From contig NC_064824.1 in assembly GCF_024166365.1 (NCBI RefSeq), forward strand, positions 41,020,608-41,084,607: 64,000 nucleotides of DNA, read 5' to 3'. Under the pieces are notes generated by a model that saw nothing but the letters and a program-made list of their open reading frames with translations, did not search any database and was not told where the DNA came from. Source of the stretch: Elephas maximus indicus (taxonomy: Eukaryota; Chordata; Mammalia; Proboscidea; Elephantidae). Each line of letters starts with the position of its first letter. The stretch's first letter is position 1. The position numbers and the translations under genes are program-made. Shown here in pieces: positions 9,805 through 20,600 of the stretch.

Positions 9805-12800
9805 GGCTAAAACCCCCACGTGTCTGTCAGTTTGTTGTACTGTGGGGGCTTGTGTGTTGCTGTGATGCTGGAAGCTATGCCACCGGTATTCAGATACCAG
9901 CAGGGTCACCCATGGAGGACAGATTGCAGCGAGCTTCCAGACTAAGAAAGACTAGGAAGAAGGACCTGGCAGTCTACTTCTGAAAAGCATTAGCCAGTGA
10001 AAACCTTATGAATAGCAGCAGAACATTGTCTGATATAGTGCTGGAAGATGAGCCCCCCAGGTTGGAAGGCACTCAAAAGATGACTGGGGAAGAGTTGCCT
10101 CCTCAAAGTACAGTCGACCTTAATGATGTGGATGGAGTAAAGCTTTCAGGACCTTCATCTGCTGATGTGGCATGACTCCAAATGAGAAGAAGAAGCTCCA
10201 AACATCCATTAATAATTGGAACCTGGAATGTATGAAGTATGAATCTAGGGAAATTGGAAATCATCAAAAATGAAATGGGACACATAAACATTGATATCTT
10301 AGGCATTGGTGACCTGAAATGGACTGGTATTGGCCATTTTGAATTGGACAATTAGGTGGTCTCCTATGCTGGGAATGACAACTCGATGACGAATGGTGTT
10401 GCATTCATCATCAAAAAGAATGTTTCTAGATCTATCCTGAAGTACAACGCTGTCAGTGATAGGATAATATCCATACACCTACAAGGAAGACCAGTTAATA
10501 AGACTATTATTCAAATTTATGCACCAACCACTAGGGCCAAAGATGAAGAAATAGAAGATTTTTATCAGCTGCTACAGTCTGAAATTGATCGAACATGCAA
10601 TCAAGATGCATTGATAATTACTGGTGATTGGAATGTGAAAGTTGGAAACAAAGAAGAAGGATCAGTAGTTGGAAAATATGGCCTTGGTGATAGAAACGAT
10701 GCTGGAGATTCATAGATTTTTTTCAAGACCAACGACTTCTTCATTGCAAATACCTTCTTTTACCAAGATAAATGGCAACTATATACATGGACCTCGCCAG
10801 ATGGAACACACAGAAATCAAATTGACTACATCTGTGGAAAGAGACCATGGAAAAGCTCAATATCATCAGTCAGAGCAAGGCCAGGGCCGACTGTGGAACA
10901 GACCATCAATTGCTCATATGTAAGTTCAAGTTTAAACTGAAGAAAATCAGAGCAAGCCCATGAGAACCAAAATATGACCTTGAGTATATCCCACCTGAAT
11001 TTAGAGACCATCTCAAGAATAGATTTGACACATTGAACACTAGTGACCGAAGATCAGGTGAGTTGTGGAATGACATCAAGGACATCATCCATGAAGAAAG
11101 CAAGAGGTCACTGAAAAGACAGGAAAGAAAAAAAAGACCAAGATGGATGTCAGAAGAGACTCTGCAACTTGCTCGCGAACGTCGAGCAGCTAAAGCGAAA
11201 GGAAGAATTGATGAAGTGAAAGAACTGAACAGAAGATTTCAAAGGGCCTCTCGAGAAGACAAAGTAAAGTATTATAATGACATGTGCAAAGGAGCTGGAG
11301 ATGGAAAACCAAAAGGGAAGAACATGCTCAGTATTTCTCAAGCTGAAAGAACCGAAGAAAAAAATCAAGCCTTGAGTTGCCATAGTGAAAGATTCCATGT
11401 GGAAAATACTATATGATGCAGGAAGCATCAAAAGAAGATGGAAGGAATACACAGAGTCATTATACCAAAAAGAATTAGTCGATATTCAACCATTTCAAGA
11501 GGTGGCATATGATCAGGAACTGATGGTACTGAAGGAAGAAGTCCAAGCTGCTCTGAAGGCATTGGCGAAAAACAAGGCTCCAGGAACTGATGGAATATCA
11601 ATTGAGATGTTTCAACAAACAGATGCAGGGCTGGAGGTGCTCACTTGTCTATGCCAAGAAATATGGAAGACAGCTTCCTGGCCAACTGACTGGAAGAGAT
11701 CCATATTTATGCCTATTCCCAAGAACGGTGATCCAACTGAATGAGGAAATTATAGAACAATATCATTAATATCACACGCAAGCAAAATTTTGCTGAAGAT
11801 CATTCAGAAACGGCTGCAGCAATATATCGACAGGGAACTGCCAGAAATCCAGGCTGGTTTCAGGAGAGGATGTGGAACCAGGGATATCATTGCTGATGTC
11901 AGATGGGTCCTGGCTGAAAGCAGAGAATACCAGAAGGACGTTTACCTGTGTTTTATTGACTTTGCAAAGGCATTCGACTGTGTGGACCATAACAAACTAT
12001 GGATAACACTGCGAAGAATGGGAATTCCAGAACACTTAATTGTGCTCATGAGGAACATTTACATAGATCAAGAGGCAGTTGTCTGGATAGAACAAGGGGA
12101 TACTGATTGGTTTAAAGTCAGGAAAGGTGTGCGTCAGGGTTGTATTCTTTCACATACCTACTTAATCTGTATGTTGAAAAAATAATCTGAGAAGCTGGAC
12201 TATATGAAGAAGAATAGGGCATCGGAATTGGAGGAAGACTCATTAACAACCTGCATTACGCAGATGACACGACCTTGCTTGCTGAAAGTGAGGAGGATTT
12301 GAAGCACTTAGTAATGAAGACCAAAGACCACAGCCTTCAGTATGGATTACACCTCAACATAAAGAAAACAAAAATCCTCACAACTGGACCAATAAGCAAC
12401 ATCATGATAAATGGAGAAAAGATTGAAGTTGTCAAGGATTTCATTTTACTTGGATCCACAATCAACAGCCATGGATGCAGCAGTCAAGAAATCAAAAGGC
12501 GCATTGCATTGGGTAAATCTGCTGCAAAGGACCTCTTCAAAGTGTTGAAGAGCAAAGATGTCACCCTGAAGACTAAGGTGTACCTGACCCAAGCCATGGT
12601 ATTTTCAATTACGTCAAATGCTTGTGAAAGCTGGACAATGAATAAGGAAGACTGAAGAAGAGTTGACACCTTTGACTTGTGGTGTTGGAGAAGAATATTG
12701 AATAAACCATGGACTGCCAAAAGAACGAACAAATTTATCTTGGAAGAAGTGCCGCCAGTATGCTCCTTAGAGACAAAGATGGCGAGACTGCGTCTTACAT

Positions 12801-13049
12801 ACTTTGGACATGTTGTCAGGGGGGATCAGTCCCTGGAGAAGGACATCATGCATGGCAGAATACAGGGTCAGCGGAAAAGAGGGAGACCCTCAACGAGGTG
12901 GATTGACACAGTGGCTGCAACAATGAGTTCAAGCATAACAACGATTGTAAGGATGGCACAGGACCGGGCAGTGTTTCGTTCTATCGTGCATAGGGTCACT
13001 ATGAGTCGGAACCGACCGACGGCACCTAGCAACAACACAACAACGACAG
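9805..13049 (+). mobile_element. Nearly full-length RTE-clade LINE
   Basis: About 3.2 kb, the expected length for an RTE/BovB-like LINE. It has a GC-richer 5' region (9815-10210), an apurinic-type endonuclease region, a linker with basic residues, reverse transcriptase, a C-terminal region with cysteines and histidines, and a short 3' end finishing in a CAACAACA tail. The same 5' start reappears in the copy at 22,943. Coding frames are broken by in-frame stops and several frame changes, so it is not autonomous. Its 3' end (12,988-13,030) matches the SINE tails, marking it as the family that mobilises them. It is the best-preserved RTE copy here and less diverged than the one at 1-4147. Confidence 0.9.
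10212..10960 (+). pseudogene. RTE endonuclease domain, broken
   Basis: One frame reads IIGTWNV at the N-terminus (10,212 on), GDWNVKVG near 10,624, NQIDYI near 10,816 and GTDHQLL near 10,895. These are characteristic motifs of the exonuclease/endonuclease/phosphatase fold used by LINEs to nick target DNA. At least three in-frame stops are present (TGA at 10,233, TAG at 10,352, TAG at 10,713), so no functional protein is made. The catalytic Asp and His positions themselves remain visible. Confidence 0.8.
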
Positions 13050-13054
13050 GCTAA
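11033..13054 (+). pseudogene. RTE reverse transcriptase and C-terminal region, broken
   Basis: Successive open pieces at 11,033-11,416, 11,385-11,744, 11,790-12,185, 12,275-12,655 and 12,677-13,054 lie in alternating frames, so indels separate them. Motifs: a basic stretch KRQERKKRPRW in the linker; NKAPGTDGI (RT block 1); FIDFAKAFDCVDH (catalytic Asp); VRKGVRQGC; and the YADD active-site box at 12,257-12,268. The terminal piece has GHVVRGD and GQRKRGRPSTRWID, a typical RTE C-terminus. This is a dead ORF2-type protein. Confidence 0.85.
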
Positions 13055-13252
13055 AACTCATTGCTGTCAAGTCGATTCTGACTCATAGCAACTCTATAGG
13101 GCAGAGTAGAACTTCCTCATAGGGATTCCAAGAATGTAAATCATTACGAAAGCAGACTAACACATCTTTCTCCCACGATTCAGCTGGTAGGTTTGAACTG
13201 CCAGCCTTTCAGTTAGCAGCTGAGCACTCAACCAATGTGTCACCAGGGCTCC
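13053..13252 (-). mobile_element. Long AfroSINE variant
   Basis: Abuts the RTE 3' end. It has an extra internal block (CATTACGAAAGCAGACTAAC then CATCTTTCTCCC) absent from the shorter SINEs, giving about 200 bp. The same variant occurs at 23,392 and 50,262. Confidence 0.88.
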
Positions 13253-13669
13253 TGGTATTTGTAGGCTAGGGAAGTTAAAATTGTATTTTGGCCAATCACA
13301 GAAGGAAGGAATGGATGGTGGGAGTAACAAGTGAGAAGAGAAAGGGAGTAGAGAGTGGAGTGGGCTAAAAAATATTGAAGTTAAAATTCCTCATAAGTTC
13401 TATTTGATCGGGGCACATTGATGGTGAGTAATTTGCTTTCTGCTTCGTCTGGATAGTAGACAGGGTCCTTGTTTACTGTATTTCGTGAAGTTAGACTACT
13501 CTTTTCTAGGTAAACTACATTTATAGTAAACATTCAAGTGGTTTGGTGTTCGGAAGAGAAATTAAAAAAAAAATTTAAATGGCCTGAGTTTAATTTTTAT
13601 GCCTTTATTATTTTGGTGTTATTAGCTAGCTAAGCGAAAAAGCAAAACAATATAAAAAACAAAGAAAGA
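13253..13669. other. Intergenic DNA without recognised feature
   Basis: Contains an A-run near 13,563. Nothing else identified. Confidence 0.5.
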
Positions 13670-13810
13670 ACAAAACCAGTTGCCAGTTGCGATATTTTGA
13701 AAGCAGATTGCCAGGCCTTTCATACGAAGTACCCCTGGGTGGGTTTGAACTGCCAACCTTGCGATTGTAGTCAAGCACTTAACCATTTGTATGTACTACC
13801 CAGGGACTCC
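13670..13810 (-). mobile_element. SINE, RTE-body subtype, truncated
   Basis: Antisense words AAAGCAGATTGCCAGGCCTTT, GGGTTTGAACTGCCAACC and TACCCAGGGACTCC. The RTE-shared tail is mostly missing. Confidence 0.8.
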
Positions 13811-14408
13811 TACTAGATTCAAATGTCATTTAGCTGACACTCTTAGCTTGCATAGTTGTTCCTGTCACCTGTATGGAGTCCCTGTTCGAAATTTCTTTTT
13901 ACGCACCTGTCTTCTCATCATTGTGAGTTGTGTCTTTAACATTGGAGGAAAGAAAAATAATCTGCCAGGTTTCCTTCCAGTCTGAACCATCTTCTATCCT
14001 TTGTAAATGAATTCAAAGAAGTAGAATTGGAAAGCTGGGGCAAATTCACGTGGGTGTTTGCACAATCATTCCTGAAATGCATCATTGAAAAGGAGCGAAA
14101 TCAGAGCAGTTAGGGAAGAGATATTTATTAGCAGAACCAAAAAAGCTGTTTTTACTAGAGGGCAACGTACTGTAACAAAAGCAAGCAACAAACAAATAAA
14201 AAGCTAGAACATTCGCAATTAACTTAAACTCTATAGTTTAAATCTAGAGTTGCTCTTTTGCAGGACATTTTCAGTGTTTTAAATTGAATCTGATGATTGT
14301 TTTTCCAACTTTTGAAAGGATTTGCCTTAGAAAAAACAATCTGCATGTCACTGGGAAGACAGAAAAGAAGATCATAAAGTAAGTCTACAGACACGCTGCC
14401 TAGTTTTG
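13811..14408. other. Intergenic DNA without recognised feature
   Basis: No repeat, exon or RNA gene recognised. Confidence 0.45.
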
Positions 14409-14597
14409 TTGTTGTTGTTAGCTAATTGACTCATGGTGACCCCCTGTGTTACAGAGTAGAAGTACTCCATAAAGTTTTCTTGGCTATAAGCTTTATGGAA
14501 ACAGTTTGTCAGACCTTTCTTCCGCAGAGCTGCTGGGTGGGTTTGAACTGCTAAACTTTAGGTTAGCAGCTGGTTGCAAACTGCTTGCACCACGCAC
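14409..14597 (-). mobile_element. AfroSINE, long variant, diverged
   Basis: GTTGTTGTTGTTAGCTAATTG start, GACTCATGGTGACCCC, TTTATGGAAACAG and GGGTTTGAACTGCTAAAC in antisense order. Confidence 0.8.
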
Positions 14598-15049
14598 TTA
14601 TCATGTAGTAGTAAGTTTTTTTTTTTTTTTGGTAAGTTTATCTCAGGCACGGCAGATAGAGGCTTACAATTGCATGGGTTGCAGAATATGAACAAGACAA
14701 TTTTTTATTTCCATTCTCCTGAATATCATGTAATAAATAGTCTTATAAAATAAGGGAATCTTGCCATGCTTAGCTAAATTTATAAAATCAAAACATTGTG
14801 GAAAACTGTAAGCTTGCAAAACTTTTAAGCCCTGGATTCTTCTTCTGAATCACCGGGGTCAGCTGATAGATTTAAAGTTTCTGCCTGAAGTTTTATTGAA
14901 AACAAAATATAAAATTAAAAACAAGGAAGCAAAACTGGCATTATTATTGGTTATAATCTTTCAGTGCAACTGTAAGATTTTTGATAGAACCATGAGTTCT
15001 GAAAGGCTGGAAAAATACCCTTTTCAGATCTGTCATGAGTTTGCTAAAA
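14598..15049. other. AT-rich intergenic DNA
   Basis: A T-run at about 14,617-14,630; otherwise no feature seen. Confidence 0.5.
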
Positions 15050-15221
15050 AATAACCAGTTGCCAATGAGTAGATCAACTCACGGTGACACCAGGTATGTG
15101 AGAGCAGAACTGTGCTCCATAGGGTTTTCAACTGCTGATTTTTTGGAAGTAGATTGCTAGGTCTTTCTGGATGGAGTTGAACTTCCAACCTTTTGGTTAG
15201 TAGCCAAGTGTGTTAGCCCAG
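15050..15221 (-). mobile_element. AfroSINE, diverged
   Basis: GAGTAGATCAACTCACGGTG, CTCCATAGGG, GGAAGTAGATTGCTAGG and CCAACCTTTTGGTTAGTAGCC. A second SINE follows only a few bases later in the same orientation. Confidence 0.8.
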
Positions 15222-15227
15222 GTGAAC

Positions 15228-15411
15228 ACACTGTCGTTGTTTTTGGGTGCTGTCAAAAGTCCTATAGTGACCCCATATGACAGAGTTCAACAGCCCTATA
15301 GAGTTTTCTAAGCTGTAATCTTTATGGAAGCAGATCGCACTGGGTGAGTTTGAACCACCAAACTTTTGGTTAGCAGCCGAGTGCTTAACTGTTGCACTAC
15401 CAGGTTTCCTT
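15228..15411 (-). mobile_element. AfroSINE, tandem to the previous one
   Basis: Begins with TGTCGTTGTTTTTGGGTGC, then AGTGACCCCATATGACAG, TATGGAAGCAGATCGC and GGTTAGCAGCCGAGTG. It is diverged from its neighbour, so this is not a recent duplication. Confidence 0.8.
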
Positions 15412-17002
15412 GGTTAGGTCTCAAATAAGATTACTGAGTTTTCTTGGCAGCTTGGCAGGAGCCTAAATGAACACTCTCAGAACAGGGGTCCGTGGACTCA
15501 GGACGGTCTGCGATGATTTCACCGAATTGCAGTAAATAAGATTAAGAAAAAAAAATTATTTTTCATTAGGTGCATTCTTATAAAAAGAATTATCCCTTAT
15601 TGAGAGGTTCTGCACTTCCTATTTTTTTGGTATTAAAATGTCCTTTCTTTTATGATATAAAGATGATAGTGCATACAGTGTTATTTCTTACATTTAATGT
15701 CTTGGCAAAATTAAAAATTCAATGATGACTGACAAAATTTCTAACATTTTGGGGAGATGCTTTACTGGTTTACAAAACGCCAAAGTCTAGGAAGTCCAGA
15801 TTAAGAGAAGGGTAGCCTGCTGTAAAAGAGGTCCTTCTTTATGCTTCTTCTTGATTAGATTTTACTGTGACATTATGATCACTAAAATTGGTAACCCTGG
15901 CCTGATTTTATGGGAGATTAGAAACCAGATTTAGGGGAAGTTTTAAAGTGATTAAACATTACCCGAAGCTTAAGAATTTTTTTTTTTTTTGTAAAATTTG
16001 GCCAATATAGTTATGGCCTAAATATTGTTAACAGAGGGCCACTGTCAGATTCTAGATGTGTCTCATAAACAAATACTACATTTTATACTGGCACAGTTTG
16101 TTTGTTTGTACATTATTTATGCTTAACTCTGACAAGTGATAGAAACAAAGTAGATTCTGCACCTTTAGAAAACATGTTGCCCAGTTAACAAGAATATTTT
16201 TGGTAGTTTATATGCCAGAGCTAATCTGGGTTTATATACCTTATAAGCATACTTCTAAAGACTAAGCCCCTCTTAATTTCAGAAGCTGTTGTACCCATAG
16301 CCCAACCTTTGCCTGGCCACTGATTTTTAAGTTGTAGGAAGGCACTCGAGAACTATGACCTCTATTACTGATTGAAATGACCTCCAAAAGAGATGTATTT
16401 ATAAAATTATTAAATATTTAGAGGAAAAAGTCTTTACAGTTCCTCTAAGTCAGCATTACCCAAACTAAATTGTATTGCAATTTGCTAAGCTATCTAAATT
16501 CTGTGCAATAGACCCCAGATACAGGAGAGAGGAGGAAAAAAGGGGATGTGGGTGGGAGGGAAGACGCTTGAATAAATATTTTGCATTATTATTCTGGCAC
16601 CAACTCCATCTGCTATGGTAATATCTGCTATGCAACATCTATGGTACCAAAACTTGGCTATTTTACTAGGAGGTTCATTTTATTATTAAGTGTTAAAAAA
16701 ATCTGTACTTTATTAAACAACAGGTGCTATTTAAAAATTAAATATCCACCTTTATTTTTAGAAGACTTGAAGTTATATAACATATTATTCTAATAAATTC
16801 TTGACGATGACTTTATCAAAAACAAAAATTATTTAGAATAGTTTCCTTTTTCCAAGAGATGATAGACAGGCAACTAAAAGTCATACGTCTAAATAGATAT
16901 CTATTTCGTACAACTGTGACTGCACACTCGTATCAAATGGGAAGTTTTCAACCATGCAGATGTCTGGCTCAACTCCCCGAGAGATTTTAGTTTAATTTGT
17001 TT
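15412..17002. other. AT-rich intergenic DNA
   Basis: No named repeat or exon. Patches near 15,473-15,575 resemble an old DNA transposon but cannot be assigned. The frame at 16,581-16,793 looks random. Confidence 0.45.
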
Positions 17003-17070
17003 GGGTTGGGACCTGGACCTATGGATTTCAAATATTTTTTCAAAGCTCTCCAAGTGATTCTAAGAGCTCT
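17003..17070 (+). mobile_element. Possible MER5-type hAT fragment
   Basis: AAAGCTCTCCAAGTGATTCTAA resembles the MER5 end (short match only). A clearer member lies at 47,890. Confidence 0.3.
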
Positions 17071-17556
17071 AGAGGGATATATGTTCTATCCTAAGGCAGT
17101 TGGCTTTGTAGAATTCTACACAAAAAAGTTTTTTTTTTTTCCTTTACATATTATTTGTTCTTAGATGATTTTGTACCAAAGATTATATTTAGGGTGGGTT
17201 CTAAAGAAATAAGATATGAAAAAAATATTTTAGAAGTGAATTTTGGCACTTCCTTTCTTCCACGCCCTTACAACCTTCTCTCCATATATCATCCTTTTAT
17301 ATCCTTTGGTCTCTTCTGGAGCTGATTACCAACTCCTACCGCTGTGAACCCTCATCCAGGAAAACGCTGGTGCCTTTACTCTTCTGAGTGGGGTCTTTTG
17401 CATACTTACATATGTTCAATTTTTAAAAACCTATTGAAATTCAATACAAGATCAGGAGATATAGGAATGAATGCCAGAGGAGTGTGGGAAGTAGGGGAGG
17501 ATCTTTTCTCAAGGAATTGGAGCTATTTCAGGATCAGACTGTGTATGTAAGTAAAA

Positions 17557-17581
17557 ATATATATATATATATATATATATT
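17557..17581. repeat. TA dinucleotide run
   Basis: About 12 AT/TA units immediately left of a SINE. A second TA run lies to the SINE's right. Confidence 0.9.
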
Positions 17582-17587
17582 TACCGT

Positions 17588-17737
17588 GGAGTTGCCGTGG
17601 AGTTGATTCTGACTTATAGTGACCCCAAGGACAGAGTAGAACTGCCCTACAAGGTTTCTAAGGACCGGTTAGTGGATTCAAACTGCTGACCTTTTGGTTA
17701 GCAGCCGAGCTCTTAACCACTGTGCCACCAGGGCTCC
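17588..17737 (-). mobile_element. AfroSINE between two TA runs
   Basis: GTGGAGTTGATTCTGAC, CAGAGTAGAACTGCCCTAC, CTGACCTTTTGGTTAGCAGC and GTGCCACCAGGGCTCC in antisense order. Confidence 0.9.
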
Positions 17738-17754
17738 TATTTATACTTACGGTA

Positions 17755-17755
17755 C

Positions 17756-17781
<26 letters not shown>
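17755..17781. repeat. TA dinucleotide run
   Basis: About 13 AT/TA units, followed by CACATACC. Confidence 0.9.
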
Positions 17782-17786
<5 letters not shown>

Positions 17787-19295
17787 CCATGTGTGCTACA
17801 CCATGTTACAGGGTGCAGGAAAAGACAGTATGATAATGCATCTTTCTTTTTCACTATATGGTATGCTGCTCCCATGTGGATAGATGGGGTTCATTAGGAG
17901 ATATGAGAGTTCCCACTTCTGGGCCTTCCAGATTCTGCCTTTATATATGTGACTTCAAGGACAGTTTCTGCTGTATAGCCTCTTTTCTCACCTCCTGTAC
18001 TAGCCAAGCATTCTCACTACCCCAGCAACACAGAATCTGTGCAGAGGATAGCTACCAACACAGCTGAAGACATCTACTTATTCTTTGTCCTGTCGCCTTC
18101 AATTCCACCTTAAATTCACCTTTCTTCCTTTCCTCCTTTTTTTTAATATGCATTCATTTCACCAACATTTATTTAGCACCAATATGCTAGGCACCAGGTA
18201 AAGAGAAGGATATAAAATGATAACTCATGGGAGTACTGTTAAATGTTCTTTTTGAAAATGACATATGCTTTTTTTCCAACAAAGCCATCAACATTTTGTA
18301 TTAATGTTAGGAAATGTTTCCTTTCCACGATTAAATATTAGAAGTCACCCATGCTGGTTGTCTTACGTTTGCCTTCCCAGTACACGCTCTCCCAGGGAGG
18401 CTGATTCCAAGGGCTGCCTCTGCCCTCTCCAGCAAGACAGACAGCAGTGGTAGAGCAGATGGTGGGAGGAGAGTGGAGTCAGGGTATTTGTTCCTCCAGT
18501 AAGTTCTCCCTGGTGAGTGGCTGTGGGTACTCAGTGGCCCTCTAGATCTCCCGTGGATGGTCCTCTGCACGCAGCTCCTCTCTGGCTTTTGAGAACCGCC
18601 CTCCCCTTGTCTCTTCAGGCCTCAAGGTGTAATAGCTCTCAGCTGTCCCTAACCCTGGTGCACCCCAACCCTAGGTGGTTTCCTTGCCCACATCTTTGTA
18701 ATTAATCCTTTTATTAAACTCTTCTTAATCGCCAAGCTCAAATGAGACATCTGTTTTGGCTGTGACCCTGCCTGATACACCATCTTGGGGTATTTATCCC
18801 ATTTTTTACATTAAGTGGTCAAGGTGTATATAGATGACTAAATACCCTTTTTCACCCATGGTGTGTTTAGGGAGAGAGATCTGTTACTTGCGCTTGTCCT
18901 TTTACTGTCCCTTTTTCTCCAGGGAGGGTTTTACAGTTCCAGTTTCTCTTCAATGTTCCTCCACCAAGAGTGCCATGATTTAAATATTAACAGATTTCCA
19001 GGGACACAGAGGATATCAAGGAATATATGCATTCTCAGAACTAAGCAGGCCCATGTGAACTTTAGGGAGTGCGGACTCAGAGCTGAGGGTTCTGTGTTTA
19101 CTACCCCTCCCACTCTTGAAAGCAAATGTTGGTAAATTGTTTCTGCTCAGCTGTGCATTCTCTGAGATTAGAAAGGTATCTGGAATTCAGGGAAAGCATC
19201 CATCTTTTTATTTTGTCAAGTCACTGAGAATAGTTCCTTACTTTTTATTAAACGTTGGCTCAATTGCTATTGTTTTTCTCTCAGATTTGGACATG
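17782..19295. other. Intergenic DNA with old repeat-like patches
   Basis: 18,143-18,215 has the ATTTATTTAGCACC and GCTAGGCACCAG words typical of L2-related sequence. 18,360-18,790 is GC-richer and ends AATTAATCCTTTTATTAAACTC then GCCTGATACACC, words I associate with an ancient interspersed repeat I cannot name. Small frames here look non-coding. Confidence 0.4.
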
Positions 19296-19475
19296 CTAAC
19301 TAAAGGATTTGGCTGCTAACTAAAAGGTCAGCAGTTCAAACCAACCAGCAGCCCCACGAAAGAAAGATGTGGCAGTCTGCTTCCTTAGAGAGTACAGCCT
19401 TGGAAACCCTATGGAGCAGTTCTCTGTCCTATAGGGTCACTATGAGTGAGAATCGATTGGATGACAGTGAGGGCA
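19296..19475 (+). mobile_element. AfroSINE, 5'-truncated
   Basis: Starts within the tRNA head (GGCTGCTAACTAAAAGGTC), with CAGTTCAAACC and the tail TATAGGGTCACTATGAGTG. Confidence 0.85.
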
Positions 19476-20600
19476 TCATTTGCTTTTCATTTGTCTATTA
19501 CTTTGAATAAGTTTGCATGCTCGCATATCATCCTGGTCAAAAGTAACTTGTTCAGTTCTTTTTAAGAGCATTTATCTTTTTTTTTTTTAAATGCTTAATA
19601 AAAACAATTAACTCCAAATTCCAAGACAATTTTTTAATGAAAATCAAGCAGCCCATTCATTTCCTGTGTTTTCATATGACTTGAAAAAATTAAAATTATC
19701 TGTAGAGAAAGCATGGGAATAGATGTTACCTTTTAATCTACTGTGAGAAGTATGTAACATGTTGACAGATGAAAAACATGGGGGATAGTTTATAAACCTC
19801 CAATCATCAAATAAGTGACATGTTTGAGTCAATCAGTTTAAGAGGTTACCGGTCCACTGATGAAACCATTTGAAGAAAATGTGCTGTTTGATGTTACAGA
19901 AGCCAAGAGCTGAATAAATGTGTCATCTGTTTTTCATTTTAATTCACTATTTCAGAGTATTTACTGTGTATTAAAAAAATCTTTTCTTTACCCTTGCAAA
20001 TCTTTTGGACAACCTGGAAAGATTCAGAACCATTTAACACATATCTACAAAAGCACATTCTTAGCTGAGTTATTTTGTTCCTATCTGGTACTATTAAGAA
20101 TGGTGTATATGAATTTTTTAATTTGTGTAAGAAAACTGCCATTTTACTACTTAGGTAACTGGCGATTTTAAATGAAATCTGCTAAAAATATAACAGACAA
20201 AGACTTTTAGCTTGGAACAAAAATGAATTAAGGTGTTTTTTTTTTTTTGGTTTGTTTTATTGTACATTATCAATCTCAAAAGTATTTCTTGTTTGGGGCC
20301 CAAATATTCCCTTTAAAACATATTCCTTTTTAAAAAATACATTCCCTTTAAAAAAAAAAAAAATTTGGAAGGGACAATCTTCTCTGCTTTAAGAAACTAG
20401 ATTATTTGCTACTATTGTCCATGAGAAAAGGTTGTTAGATTAAGAGATTCTTTGAATTTAATCCTCCTTCTAATCCCTATTCCTCCCTTGCAATTAACAC
20501 CCAATTACTGTTTTTTTTAAAACCCCTCTCTTGGCCATAGAGTTGCTTTAAAAAAAAAAAAAATAATAAATTAATCCCTCTCTTCTCTCTTTTCTCTCTC
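19476..20600. other. AT-rich intergenic DNA
   Basis: Homopolymer A/T runs at about 20,229, 20,350 and 20,550. No gene or repeat family recognised. Confidence 0.5.
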
